Shown: positions 1 to 6,240, counted from the first letter of the stretch. The stretch: DNA of 9,533 nt from UBA3210 sp963623095 (GCA_963623095.1 CAVFKD010000040.1:1-9533), one strand, 5' to 3'. Notes: generated from the letters alone by a model not told the origin. Made by a program: numbers and translations.

Positions 1-217
1 AACTGTTACAACATTAACAATCATTCCTTAGTTTTTTGAATAGATACATTTCTGAAATGTTAAATTGAAAGTGTTTTAAAAATCATGGCTAACATTAGAA
101 GATCAACTATGAGCGATTTGTCAAACAAATCAATGATAAATTGATTAAAGAAAAGGAATTAAAAAAGATTTAAAATCTAGGATATTATTGCGATCTAGTG
201 AAAGTTGATCCTTACTA
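1..217. other. Leading region with no intact gene
   Basis: I see no complete gene here. A short open stretch at 99-170 reads KINYERFVKQINDKLIKEKELKKI and is closed by stops on both sides. It could be the decayed tail of a gene, but I cannot name it. Two overlapping small hairpins occupy the same bases: 115-121 pairs with 125-131, and 128-134 pairs with 140-146, so they cannot form together. A 6-bp hairpin also lies at 46-60. None is followed by a convincing T-run, so none is called a terminator. Confidence 0.4.
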
Positions 218-246
218 TTGACTGATTTTAAAATTACATATATAAT
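218..246 (+). promoter_or_regulatory. Sigma-A-type promoter of the ATPase gene
   Basis: A -35 box TTGACT (218-223) and a perfect -10 box TATAAT (241-246) are separated by 17 bp. Transcription should start near 253, leaving a leader of about 45 nt before the ATG at 299. Confidence 0.8.
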
Positions 247-257
247 TTAGTTAATCA

Positions 258-279
258 TAAATTACTAAATCGTAATTTA
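258..279 (+). promoter_or_regulatory. Inverted repeat in the ATPase leader (operator or hairpin)
   Basis: Perfect 8-bp arms (258-265 TAAATTAC, 272-279 GTAATTTA) surround a 6-nt centre. The repeat starts about 5 nt after the expected transcription start and ends 8 nt before the GGAGG ribosome binding site. It could be a repressor site or an RNA hairpin near the ribosome site. Its role is inferred from position only. Confidence 0.5.
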
Positions 280-298
280 CTAATTATGGAGGATATTT

Positions 299-1678
299 AT
301 GAAATTTGTTGGTAGAGAAGAAGAAAATAGAACAATTGAGAATATACTTAAGAAACAAGGTTATCAAGGATGCCTTATTTATGGTAGAAGACGTATGGGT
401 AAAACTGAACTTGTTAAACATTGTCTTTTAAATAAGAATGTTCCAGTTATTATGCATCAATGTAAAGAATCTAGTGAAAAAGATAATACTGATCAGTTAA
501 CTAAATTGATTAAAGAAGTTCTAAATATCAACTATGTTTCTTTTGAGTCTTTTATTGACGCTACAAGATTTATATTTGAGTATTCTAAAGAACATGAAAT
601 CTATTTTGTTTTAGATGAATATCCATATATTAGAGAAATAATTAATGGATGCGATTCTGAGTTTCAAAAAATTATTGATGATTATGCGATGAATTCTAAT
701 ATTAAATTCTTTGTCCTTGGTAGTTCTATCTCCGCGATGGAAGAATTACAAGGACATGATAGTCCTTTATATATGAGATTCTCTAACTCTATATTGTTAA
801 AACAAATGGATTATTATGATTCATCATTATTCTATCCTTCTTTTTCCTTGGAGGATAAAGTTAGACTTTATGCCGCTTTTGGTGGAGTTCCATATTACAA
901 TGTTCAAATTAATCAAAAGCAATCTGTTAAAGAAAATATCATTCAAATTTTAAGTGGGCATTTTTCTGGACTTAAGGATTTTTTGGAAATATACCTCAAA
1001 AGTGAATTAAGAAAGATAAATAACGCTAACGGAGTTTTTGAAGTGATTGCACTAGGAGCATTCCATTTCACAGATATTCTATCAAAATCACATATAGAAA
1101 GCTCTGCACTTCTTTCTAATGTTCTTCAAAAACTTATCCAAATGGATTTAATTGAATATGTAGCCCCAATCAATGATAAGAAGAACAAACATAAAGGTGG
1201 ATATAGAATAAGTGACTATGCTGTTAGATTTTATTATAACTTCATATATAGAAATGAATCAGCACATAATATATTAGATGATTCAATATTTTATGATAAC
1301 TTCATTGATGAAGAATTTGAGAAATATACAGTTCCTATGTGCTTTGAATTAATAGCGAAACAATATTTAATTAAAGAAAATAAAAAAGGAAATCTTTCAC
1401 CATTACTCTTAGATATTGGCACCTATTGGTATGATAATCCAAAAGAAAAGAAAAACGGACAGTTTGATGTTGTTGGCAAATGTAAAGATGGATATATCTT
1501 TTATGAATGTAAATTTATTGATAACAAAATTACAGATAAGCTTATCAATGAGGAGATTTCACAGGTTTCTAATACAAACCTTACACCAATAAGATATGGC
1601 TTCTTTTCTAAGTCTGGTTTTGATATTAGTGATAGTGATTCTTATTTGTTATATACCTTAGAAGATTTATATCGTTAA
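299..1678 (+). CDS. AAA-family ATPase with C-terminal DUF234 / PD-(D/E)XK-like domain
   Basis: The N-terminus matches the 'archaeal-type' ATPase_2 family. It has a VGREEE start, a Walker A motif GRRRMGKTE at residues 29-37, a Walker B motif YFVLDE ending at D106-E107, and a sensor-like strand FFVLGSS around 137-143. The middle (about 240-330) is probably a winged-helix region. The C-terminus shows a restriction-endonuclease-fold signature: D390 in GQFDVV, then E403-C-K405 in YECKF, as in DUF234. The full length of 459 aa is normal for the family. The start is supported by GGAGG at 288-292, 6 nt upstream. Proteins of this class are common, often multi-copy, in archaea and gut anaerobes, and their substrate is unknown. 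ATP binding is well supported; nuclease activity is inferred from the motif. The gene stands alone under its own promoter. Confidence 0.88.
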   Translation: MKFVGREEENRTIENILKKQGYQGCLIYGRRRMGKTELVKHCLLNKNVPVIMHQCKESSEKDNTDQLTKLIKEVLNINYVSFESFIDATRFIFEYSKEHEIYFVLDEYPYIREIINGCDSEFQKIIDDYAMNSNIKFFVLGSSISAMEELQGHDSPLYMRFSNSILLKQMDYYDSSLFYPSFSLEDKVRLYAAFGGVPYYNVQINQKQSVKENIIQILSGHFSGLKDFLEIYLKSELRKINNANGVFEVIALGAFHFTDILSKSHIESSALLSNVLQKLIQMDLIEYVAPINDKKNKHKGGYRISDYAVRFYYNFIYRNESAHNILDDSIFYDNFIDEEFEKYTVPMCFELIAKQYLIKENKKGNLSPLLLDIGTYWYDNPKEKKNGQFDVVGKCKDGYIFYECKFIDNKITDKLINEEISQVSNTNLTPIRYGFFSKSGFDISDSDSYLLYTLEDLYR

Positions 1679-1694
1679 TTAAAAGTAGTGTTCT

Positions 1695-1736
1695 ATATTG
1701 ATAAATTACAGCTTTAATACGAGCTTAAATCAATAT
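1695..1736 (+). terminator. Possible weak stem-loop after the ATPase gene
   Basis: Arms ATATTGAT (1695-1702) and ATCAATAT (1729-1736) form a perfect 8-bp stem with a 26-nt loop, 17 nt after the ATPase stop. No T-run follows, and the next promoter's -35 box begins at 1737, so this is at best a weak terminator and could instead be a regulatory site. Confidence 0.25.
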
Positions 1737-1765
1737 TTGATAATATTACTTTGAAGTGTTAGAAT
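1737..1765 (+). promoter_or_regulatory. Sigma-A-type promoter of the coiled-coil gene
   Basis: A -35 box TTGATA (1737-1742) and a -10 box TAGAAT (1760-1765) are separated by 17 bp. A TG at 1757-1758 forms an extended -10. Transcription should start near 1772, giving an unusually long leader of about 100 nt before the ATG at 1872. Confidence 0.7.
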
Positions 1766-1785
1766 AATATATATTCAAAGAGAAA

Positions 1786-1837
1786 ATAATTAAAGCAATT
1801 AAAATAGTATTTATAATGTACTATTAACTTTAATTAT
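1786..1837 (+). promoter_or_regulatory. Long nested hairpin in the leader of the coiled-coil gene
   Basis: An outer 10-bp perfect stem (1786-1795 with 1828-1837) encloses an inner 7-bp perfect stem (1803-1809 AATAGTA with 1819-1825 TACTATT). The inner loop is 9 nt, and the two stems are joined by a 7-nt bulge on the left and a 2-nt bulge on the right. The structure lies wholly inside the predicted 5' leader and no T-run follows, so it is not an intrinsic terminator. A role in RNA stability, translation control or protein binding is inferred. Confidence 0.5.
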
Positions 1838-1871
1838 CGCATTTAATTAAATTATAGTAGGGATTGAAGAC

Positions 1872-2723
1872 ATGAAATCATATGACAAAACAAATAAAAT
1901 ACAAAATAAATTAAATGATGTCATCAAACAAAAAGATGATGAAATTTTAAAACTACAAAATGAGAATGATAAATTAAAGACTAAAGTAGATGAACTCCGT
2001 AAAGAGAAATTTGATGCAGGTCAAGGTAAAGGAGAAGTTAATCACTTAAAGAGTGTTATTACAGATTTACAAAGAGATATTGCTACTTTAAAAAATAAAG
2101 TTAAGAAACTTGAAGGCAATGAAACCTTATCTCATTTTAGCGTAGAACAAAAAAGATTAATTAAAAATATACGTAGTTTATCTTATCCTAAATGGCCTGA
2201 TATCGATGCTCTTGCTATTAAGTTCCAATTAGGATTAGATAATGTTATCCAAGTTGCGTATAAAATCAAAATTAATTCTATTTCTGATCGAGATTATTAT
2301 ACATATCTATTTAGAGATGATATTGTTGCTTTATTAGAAAAGGTTCTTCGTGTTTTAACTTCTACTTGTGAAGCATCCGCTTCTTATTATTTGCTTAATT
2401 TAATGAGCGGTAAAATAAAATTACCTGCCAAATTTTATAAGAAAGTACCATTAATGGGTGATAAGAAGGTATTAGAACATATCCTATGGTTAGTCAATCT
2501 AGAATCAAAAGGATATCATGGATCTAAAGAAAAAGAGAAACGTGTTTTAGTAGATGAAGAAACTAATGAAAGAAAGAAATATATTAATTTCTTTAATCTA
2601 AGTAGTGAAGAAAAATTAACTACTATATTTACAATGCTAGAATTTATTTATTCTGTATTTGTTGATGATGATAAAGAAACATACTTACAATCAGTATCTA
2701 GCTGTTGGTATAAAACTCTATAG
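1872..2723 (+). CDS. Uncharacterised coiled-coil protein
   Basis: I do not recognise this 283-aa protein. Its N-terminus is very rich in K, E, L, N and D with heptad-like spacing of hydrophobic residues. It suggests two coiled-coil segments (about 14-47 and 55-82) separated by a GQGKG hinge at 50-54. The remainder (about 88-283) looks mainly helical, with aromatic-rich patches such as SYPKWPDIDALAIKF near 104-118 and a C-terminal helix ending in SSCWYKTL. There is no signal peptide, transmembrane segment, Walker motif or nuclease motif that I can see, so it is probably cytoplasmic. The ribosome site is weak (AGGGA at 1859-1863, 8 nt before ATG). It has its own promoter and structured leader, so it is probably not simply co-transcribed with the ATPase upstream, although both face the same way. 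Confidence 0.75.
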   Translation: MKSYDKTNKIQNKLNDVIKQKDDEILKLQNENDKLKTKVDELRKEKFDAGQGKGEVNHLKSVITDLQRDIATLKNKVKKLEGNETLSHFSVEQKRLIKNIRSLSYPKWPDIDALAIKFQLGLDNVIQVAYKIKINSISDRDYYTYLFRDDIVALLEKVLRVLTSTCEASASYYLLNLMSGKIKLPAKFYKKVPLMGDKKVLEHILWLVNLESKGYHGSKEKEKRVLVDEETNERKKYINFFNLSSEEKLTTIFTMLEFIYSVFVDDDKETYLQSVSSCWYKTL

Positions 2724-2745
2724 TTTGCAATAAGTATATAGAGTT
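2714..2745. terminator. Convergent stem-loop between the coiled-coil gene and lysR
   Basis: A perfect 9-bp stem (AACTCTATA 2714-2722 with TATAGAGTT 2737-2745) has a 14-nt loop. The left arm overlaps the TAG stop of the coiled-coil gene, and the stem ends 3 nt from the LysR stop. T-rich DNA follows on the plus strand (AATTTATTTTAAT) and a shorter T-run on the minus strand. A shared, fairly weak bidirectional terminator is likely from the convergent layout. Confidence 0.55.
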
Positions 2746-2748
2746 AAT

Positions 2749-3576
2749 TTATTTTAATATCTTTGCAATGTCAGTTCTATTCTTCTTATATACTGCATAA
2801 AAGTCTAAATATGCATCATCATCTATAATTGGAATAGAAATTCTATTGGATGGAAGATTATTGTTTTTACTTACATTTGTTACAAATGAAGGAATAGAAG
2901 AATATTCATTTAATTCTTTTAGATTTTCTAATTTAGAGTTTTCAATAAAGTTTGAATTATGTAAGTTCTTATCTAATATCTGACGCCATATTCCAACAAA
3001 AGAGAAAAGTAAAAATGATTGTCCATCAATGTCGGAAAATTTTACTTCTTTCATTCCAGAAAGGAAATGAGTTTTAGGTATAGAAATAAATAGATGTTCT
3101 GACATTACTTTTTTACATACATAATTAGGATTATCAATTTTATTATTTATAAATATTAAATCAAATGTATTATCTTTTAATCCATTAAGTAAAGTAGTTT
3201 CTTCATCGATTGAAGTAATTACTTTTTCTTTTGATATACCCGCGGAAAATAACTCTGGGAATTTAAATAAAACACCAGGCGCAGTATAACCAATTGATAT
3301 AGTTAATTCATTTTCTTTTAAAGAGCAAGCTCTTTTAATCAAAGAATCATTCATATTAACTATTTCTTTTGCGTATTGAAGAATTTCTAAACCATTTTCA
3401 TTTAAAGTCATCTTATTAGCTTGACGATCAAATAAGGTTAAATCTAATTCATCTTCTAATTTCTTCATCGCTTTTGATAATGATGGTTGCGATAAATGAA
3501 GTATTTCACTAGCTTTTAAAAGAGAGTGAGTTTCACTGAAAACTACCAAATAATATAATAAAGAACTATCTATCAT
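2749..3576 (-). CDS. LysR-family transcriptional regulator
   Basis: The N-terminal winged helix-turn-helix is typical of LysR. Residues 17-36 (SLLKASEILHLSQPSLSKAM) form the helix-turn-helix, followed by LEDELDLTLFDR (40-51) and MTLNENG (56-62). The rest (about 88-275) is the two-lobed periplasmic-binding-protein-like effector domain, for example TISIGYTAPGVL at the first strand. At 275 aa it is slightly shorter than the usual 290-300 aa, mainly at the C-terminus. The start is supported by AGGTG just upstream of the ATG. It is transcribed divergently from the flavodoxin/aldo-keto reductase operon with a 96-bp gap. That is the classic LysR arrangement in which the protein controls itself and its divergent neighbours. 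The effector cannot be read from sequence. Confidence 0.92.
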   Translation of the reverse strand: MIDSSLLYYLVVFSETHSLLKASEILHLSQPSLSKAMKKLEDELDLTLFDRQANKMTLNENGLEILQYAKEIVNMNDSLIKRACSLKENELTISIGYTAPGVLFKFPELFSAGISKEKVITSIDEETTLLNGLKDNTFDLIFINNKIDNPNYVCKKVMSEHLFISIPKTHFLSGMKEVKFSDIDGQSFLLFSFVGIWRQILDKNLHNSNFIENSKLENLKELNEYSSIPSFVTNVSKNNNLPSNRISIPIIDDDAYLDFYAVYKKNRTDIAKILK

Positions 3577-3599
3577 ATAATCACCTACTATTCGATTTG

Positions 3600-3605
3600 A
3601 TTATA
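3600..3605 (-). promoter_or_regulatory. Probable -10 box of lysR
   Basis: The minus strand reads TATAAT at 3605-3600, about 25 nt upstream of the LysR ATG. No good -35 box lies 16-18 bp further upstream (it reads TATATA), which would fit a weak or regulated promoter. Confidence 0.4.
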
Positions 3606-3618
3606 CTAGGTTTCTAAA

Positions 3619-3647
3619 TTGATATATACACTTAATTAAAATATTTG
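3619..3647 (+). promoter_or_regulatory. Tentative promoter of the flavodoxin operon
   Basis: TTGATA (3619-3624) could be the -35 box, with a poor -10 box TATTTG (3642-3647) 17 bp downstream. Weak promoters are usual where a LysR protein acts as activator. I could not find a convincing symmetrical LysR box in the intergenic stretch. Confidence 0.3.
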
Positions 3648-3672
3648 TTAAATTATATATGAGGTGAGAAAG

Positions 3673-4137
3673 ATGAAAAACTTAATTGTTTATTTTAGTT
3701 GGTCAAATACCACAAAAAATATTGTAGAAGAAATTAATAAAGAATTTTCTTTTGATATTGTTAGAATTGAAAGAAAGATTCCTTATTCATCTGACTATAA
3801 TATTTGCGCATACAAGGAGGCTAAAGAAGAAGTGGATAAGAATATCCATCCAGAAATTAAAGCTTTAAATGTGGATATTTCTTCTTATGATAAGATATTA
3901 TTATTCTTCCCTATATGGTGGTATACATTTCCAATGGTAGTTGGAACATTTATAGAATCTTTAAAAGGTTATAAAGGAGAAGTAATACTATTTGAAAATA
4001 GTTATACTAATGATAAAAAGTATCAAGATAACTCCTACAATGATTTTAAAAAGATTAATAAAGAAATAGCTCTTAGAAATGGTTTATTTAATAAACCTAT
4101 TGAAGAACATATTAAATTTATAAAGGAGATGTGTTAA
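3673..4137 (+). CDS. Cytoplasmic flavodoxin-like FMN protein
   Basis: This 154-aa protein matches the short flavodoxin family. MKNLIVYFSWSNTTKNI gives the first beta strand and the FMN phosphate loop (S9-WSNTTKN16), and FFPIWWYTFP (78-87) is the typical PIWW loop next to the flavin. The loop has N rather than the usual G, as in flavodoxin_4-type proteins. There is no signal peptide. An in-frame GTG exists at 3664, but it overlaps the ribosome site GAGGTG (3661-3666); the ATG at 3673 has correct spacing and begins at the first strand, so I choose it. The gene is first in a tight operon, 2 nt before the aldo/keto reductase. Its role is probably one- or two-electron transfer or quinone/flavin-type reduction; the partner is unknown. 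Confidence 0.85.
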   Translation: MKNLIVYFSWSNTTKNIVEEINKEFSFDIVRIERKIPYSSDYNICAYKEAKEEVDKNIHPEIKALNVDISSYDKILLFFPIWWYTFPMVVGTFIESLKGYKGEVILFENSYTNDKKYQDNSYNDFKKINKEIALRNGLFNKPIEEHIKFIKEMC

Positions 4138-4139
4138 TT

Positions 4140-4997
4140 ATGAAATATTTTGATTTAAATAATGGTGTAAAGATTCCTTCTGTTGGATATGGAGTCTATC
4201 AAGTAACTAAAGATGATTGCAAAGAAAGTATCTTATTAGCCTTAAAAGCAGGTTATCGTCATATTGATACTGCACAATCTTATTTCAATGAAAGTGAAGT
4301 AGGAGATGCGATTATTGAATCTGGAATTAATAGAAGTGAATTATTTATCACAACTAAAGTATGGATTGATAATTATGGTGAAGGTAAAACATATGATTCA
4401 GTAATTGAATCTCTTGAAAAATTAAAATGTGGATACATTGATTTAATTTTACTTCATCAACCTATTGGAGATTATTATTCCGCGTATAGAGATTTAGAAA
4501 AATTATATGATAATGGCAAAGTAAGAGCGATTGGTGTATCTAATTTCTATCCAGATCGTTTAGTTGATTTATGCTTATTCGCGAATATTAAACCTCAAGT
4601 AAATCAAATTGAAGTTAATGTATTCTTCCAAAGAGATGAAGATCTTAAATGGGCAAATAAATATGGAGTAGTTATTGAAGCATGGGCACCTTTCGCGGAA
4701 GGTAGAGGCAATATGTTTGATGAACCTACTTTGAAAAGTATTGCATTAAAACATCATAAAACTATCGCACAAGTTATTTTAAGATGGTTATATCAAAGAG
4801 GAATAGTAAGTTTGGCAAAATCAATTCATGAAGCAAGAATTAAAGAAAATTATAATATCTTTGATTTTGAATTAGATGATGAAGATTTAACAAAGATTAA
4901 ATCTCTTGATAAAGAAACTTCATCTTTCTTTGACCATAGAGATCCTAATATGGTTGAATGGTTTAAAAAGATGACTATTGAAAGAAGAGGAAAATAA
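4140..4997 (+). CDS. Aldo/keto reductase (AKR5-like, NADPH-dependent)
   Basis: This 285-aa TIM-barrel oxidoreductase reduces aldehydes or ketones with NADPH. The catalytic tetrad is complete: D43 and Y48 in HIDTAQSYFNE, K73 in ITTKVW, and H106 in LLHQP. Other family marks are GVSNFYPDRL (about 136-145), QVNQIEVNVFFQ (157-168), and the cofactor-binding segment LAKSIHEARIKEN near the C-terminus, matching the common IPKSxxxxRIxEN. The length is normal for the 2,5-diketogluconate reductase/YtbE-type branch. The ATG at 4140 is preferred over the in-frame GTG at 4131 because AAGGAG lies at 4123-4128, too close to the GTG. Spacing to the flavodoxin before it is 2 nt and to the lipoprotein after it 1 nt, so the three are one transcript. 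The true substrate is unknown. Confidence 0.93.
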   Translation: MKYFDLNNGVKIPSVGYGVYQVTKDDCKESILLALKAGYRHIDTAQSYFNESEVGDAIIESGINRSELFITTKVWIDNYGEGKTYDSVIESLEKLKCGYIDLILLHQPIGDYYSAYRDLEKLYDNGKVRAIGVSNFYPDRLVDLCLFANIKPQVNQIEVNVFFQRDEDLKWANKYGVVIEAWAPFAEGRGNMFDEPTLKSIALKHHKTIAQVILRWLYQRGIVSLAKSIHEARIKENYNIFDFELDDEDLTKIKSLDKETSSFFDHRDPNMVEWFKKMTIERRGK

Positions 4998-4998
4998 T

Positions 4999-5607
4999 AT
5001 GAAGGCACATAAATTAATTTGCTTATGTTTATCATTATTAACTTTAGCTTCATGTTCTGGAGTAAGTTCATCAAGTACTTCTAATGAAACATTGAGTAAT
5101 TCATCGAATACAGAGTTATTAAATACCAAAGCGATTGTTGTCTATTTTAGCGCAACTTCACATACAAAAAATGTCGCAACCTCAATAAGTGATTATATTA
5201 ATAGCCCTATTTATGAACTTGAACCAGTTAATGAATATACTTCTAGTGATTTAAATTATTCAAATCAAAATTCTAGAGTAGTATTAGAACATAATGATCC
5301 TTCTAGACATGTAGAATTAGTAACTACTAGTTTTGAACATTTTTCTGAAGCTACATATATATTCTTAGGTGCTCCTGTATGGTGGCAAGAACTAAGTTGG
5401 GTTGTTGATGATTTTGTTAAAAACAATGATTTTTCTTCTAAAACTATTATTCCTTTTGCAACTAGTGCTTCTTCAGGTTTTACAACAACAAAGCTTCAAG
5501 GATATACCACTAACGCAACGTGGTTAGAACCTCAAAGATTTTCTTCATCTGCATCAACATCAACTATTACTTCATGGATTGATAATTTAGGAATAGATGT
5601 TAAATAA
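4999..5607 (+). CDS. Exported flavodoxin-like lipoprotein
   Basis: This 202-aa protein starts with a lipoprotein signal peptide: MKAHKLICLCLSLLTLASC, lipobox L16-A-S-C19, so C19 would be lipidated and anchored outside the membrane. A Ser/Thr/Asn-rich linker (20-43) follows. The flavodoxin fold then begins: KAIVVYFSATSHTKNVA with the FMN phosphate loop S51-ATSHTKN58, FLGAPVWWQELSW (122-134) as the second flavin loop, and IPFATSASSGF (151-161) as the third. It is related in plan to the cytoplasmic flavodoxin two genes upstream. The ATG at 4999 is chosen over an in-frame TTG at 4978: GAAGAGG (4984-4990) sits 8 nt before the ATG, and the signal peptide starts there. It is the last gene of the operon, 1 nt after the reductase stop, and is followed by a terminator. 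It probably takes part in extracytoplasmic redox; the flavin source outside the cell is an open question. Confidence 0.87.
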   Translation: MKAHKLICLCLSLLTLASCSGVSSSSTSNETLSNSSNTELLNTKAIVVYFSATSHTKNVATSISDYINSPIYELEPVNEYTSSDLNYSNQNSRVVLEHNDPSRHVELVTTSFEHFSEATYIFLGAPVWWQELSWVVDDFVKNNDFSSKTIIPFATSASSGFTTTKLQGYTTNATWLEPQRFSSSASTSTITSWIDNLGIDVK

Positions 5608-5615
5608 ATTTTTTT

Positions 5616-5648
5616 AAAGATTGTGATTTAATATTGCAATCTTTTTTT
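5616..5648 (+). terminator. Intrinsic terminator of the flavodoxin/reductase operon
   Basis: A perfect 8-bp stem (AAAGATTG 5616-5623 with CAATCTTT 5637-5644) and a 13-nt loop run straight into seven Ts (5642-5648) and then a further T-run. It lies 8 nt after the lipoprotein stop. Confidence 0.88.
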
Positions 5649-5672
5649 GTTTTTTACTATTAAAATTAAAGG

Positions 5673-5700
5673 TTGTGATATTGAATAAATGTTGTATAAT
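5673..5700 (+). promoter_or_regulatory. Promoter of a candidate non-coding RNA
   Basis: TTGTGA (5673-5678) and a perfect TATAAT (5695-5700) are 16 bp apart. It begins just 25 bp after the preceding terminator, so it starts a new transcript, and no open reading frame with a ribosome site follows for 600 bp. Confidence 0.6.
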
Positions 5701-5706
5701 TTTAGT

Positions 5707-5953
5707 ATAAAAGGAACAAAAAACTAGAACTTATTTATTGAAATTAGAATTATCGCATTGTTCCTTATGGTACCGTTATTAGTTTATGATAGTAAGTTAA
5801 TCTATACATACTTACATCTTTCGGTCGATTAATCTATATAGTATAGGATGAGGATTAATCATTAGGCCCAGTTGATTAGAGAAAATTAAGCTTATTAAAG
5901 CGTGTTAAATAATATTTATTAAATTTATATGATTGCCTTAAAAGGTGTTTTTT
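5707..5953 (+). ncRNA. Candidate structured non-coding RNA, about 245 nt
   Basis: The segment lies between a sigma-A-type promoter and a terminator-like hairpin with six Ts (5948-5953), and codes for no plausible protein. It can form several local stems: AAGGAACA (5711-5718) with TGTTCCTT (5759-5766); GTAAGT (5792-5797) with ACTTAC (5810-5815); and GATTAATC (5827-5834) with GATTAATC (5853-5860). A competing stem, TAATCA (5856-5861) with TGATTA (5873-5878), would break the third. CTATAC (5802-5807) can also pair with GTATAG (5841-5846). The sequence is locally richer in G and C than its surroundings (for example 5820-5827 and 5865-5871). I tried to match tmRNA, RNase P, SRP RNA, T-box and tRNA signatures and did not see them. 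A divergent 6S-like RNA is possible on length alone. Confidence 0.4.
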
Positions 5954-5964
5954 AATCATATAAA
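5924..5964 (+). terminator. Nested hairpin with internal T-run
   Basis: An outer perfect 11-bp stem (5924-5934 TTTATATGATT with 5954-5964 AATCATATAAA) encloses a small GC-containing hairpin: 5934-5938 pairs with 5943-5947 including two G-U pairs, with a 4-nt loop. Six Ts (5948-5953) follow it directly. The inner hairpin plus T-run looks like an intrinsic terminator for the candidate RNA. The outer stem would cover the T-run and could form only if transcription continues. Confidence 0.45.
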
Positions 5965-6200
5965 TAACAAAACTTATAATTGCAATTATATTATTTTTAA
6001 CTTGGTTTTTACTAAGTTGTTTTTACTAAACCATAATTAATATAAAAAAATATTAAAGTGGTAGAAATAACAACAAAGTATACATAAAAGTATATTTTGT
6101 TGACAAAAAAGAAACAAATACAATAAACAAATATTAATTATGAAAGTAGGCTTTTAATAATAAATGAAATTATGGAACGCTATGATAATAATTAATATAA
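5965..6200. repeat. Gene-free stretch with palindromes and repeats
   Basis: No protein gene is visible. It contains a perfect 16-bp palindrome (5975-5990, TATAATTG/CAATTATA) and an 11-bp direct repeat GTTTTTACTAA at 6005-6015 and 6019-6029 (14-bp period). TGGTTT (6003-6008) and AAACCA (6028-6033) form an inverted pair around that repeat. A 13-bp stem (6071-6083 with 6090-6102, one G-T wobble, 6-nt loop) follows. None has a T-run placed to make it a terminator. They could be protein-binding sites or relics of a lost mobile element; no transposase or terminal-repeat pair was found. Confidence 0.45.
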
Positions 6201-6231
6201 TTGGCGTCATAAGCGATAATAAGAATATAAT
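6201..6231 (+). promoter_or_regulatory. Tentative promoter of the AbiE locus
   Basis: A perfect -10 box TATAAT (6226-6231) is preceded by TTGGCG (6201-6206) with a long 19-bp spacer. Transcription would start near 6238, giving a leader of about 70 nt. The -35 assignment is weak. Confidence 0.4.
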
Positions 6232-6240
6232 ATTTTAACT

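Noticed and set aside
99..170. Short reading frame KINYERFVKQINDKLIKEKELKKI as a small gene
   Set aside because: No start codon with a ribosome site, stops on both sides and only 24 codons. At most it is a decayed gene end.
218..227. A TGA inside a possible reading frame (DPYY-stop-LILK) as TGA read as tryptophan
   Set aside because: The bases are better explained as the TTGACT -35 box, with TATAAT 17 bp downstream. Tryptophans in the real genes are TGG.
4850..5129. Minus-strand open frames opposite the reductase and lipoprotein genes
   Set aside because: They lie wholly over well-supported plus-strand genes and have no recognisable motifs. Only the plus-strand frames show conserved family residues.
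5816..5840. TTTCGGTCGATTAATC as the T-arm of a tRNA
   Set aside because: No 5-bp T-stem closes around it, and no acceptor stem or anticodon arm can be placed at tRNA distances.
6005..6029. The two GTTTTTACTAA copies as a CRISPR array
   Set aside because: There are only two 11-bp units with a 3-bp gap, no spacers of typical length and no cas genes nearby.
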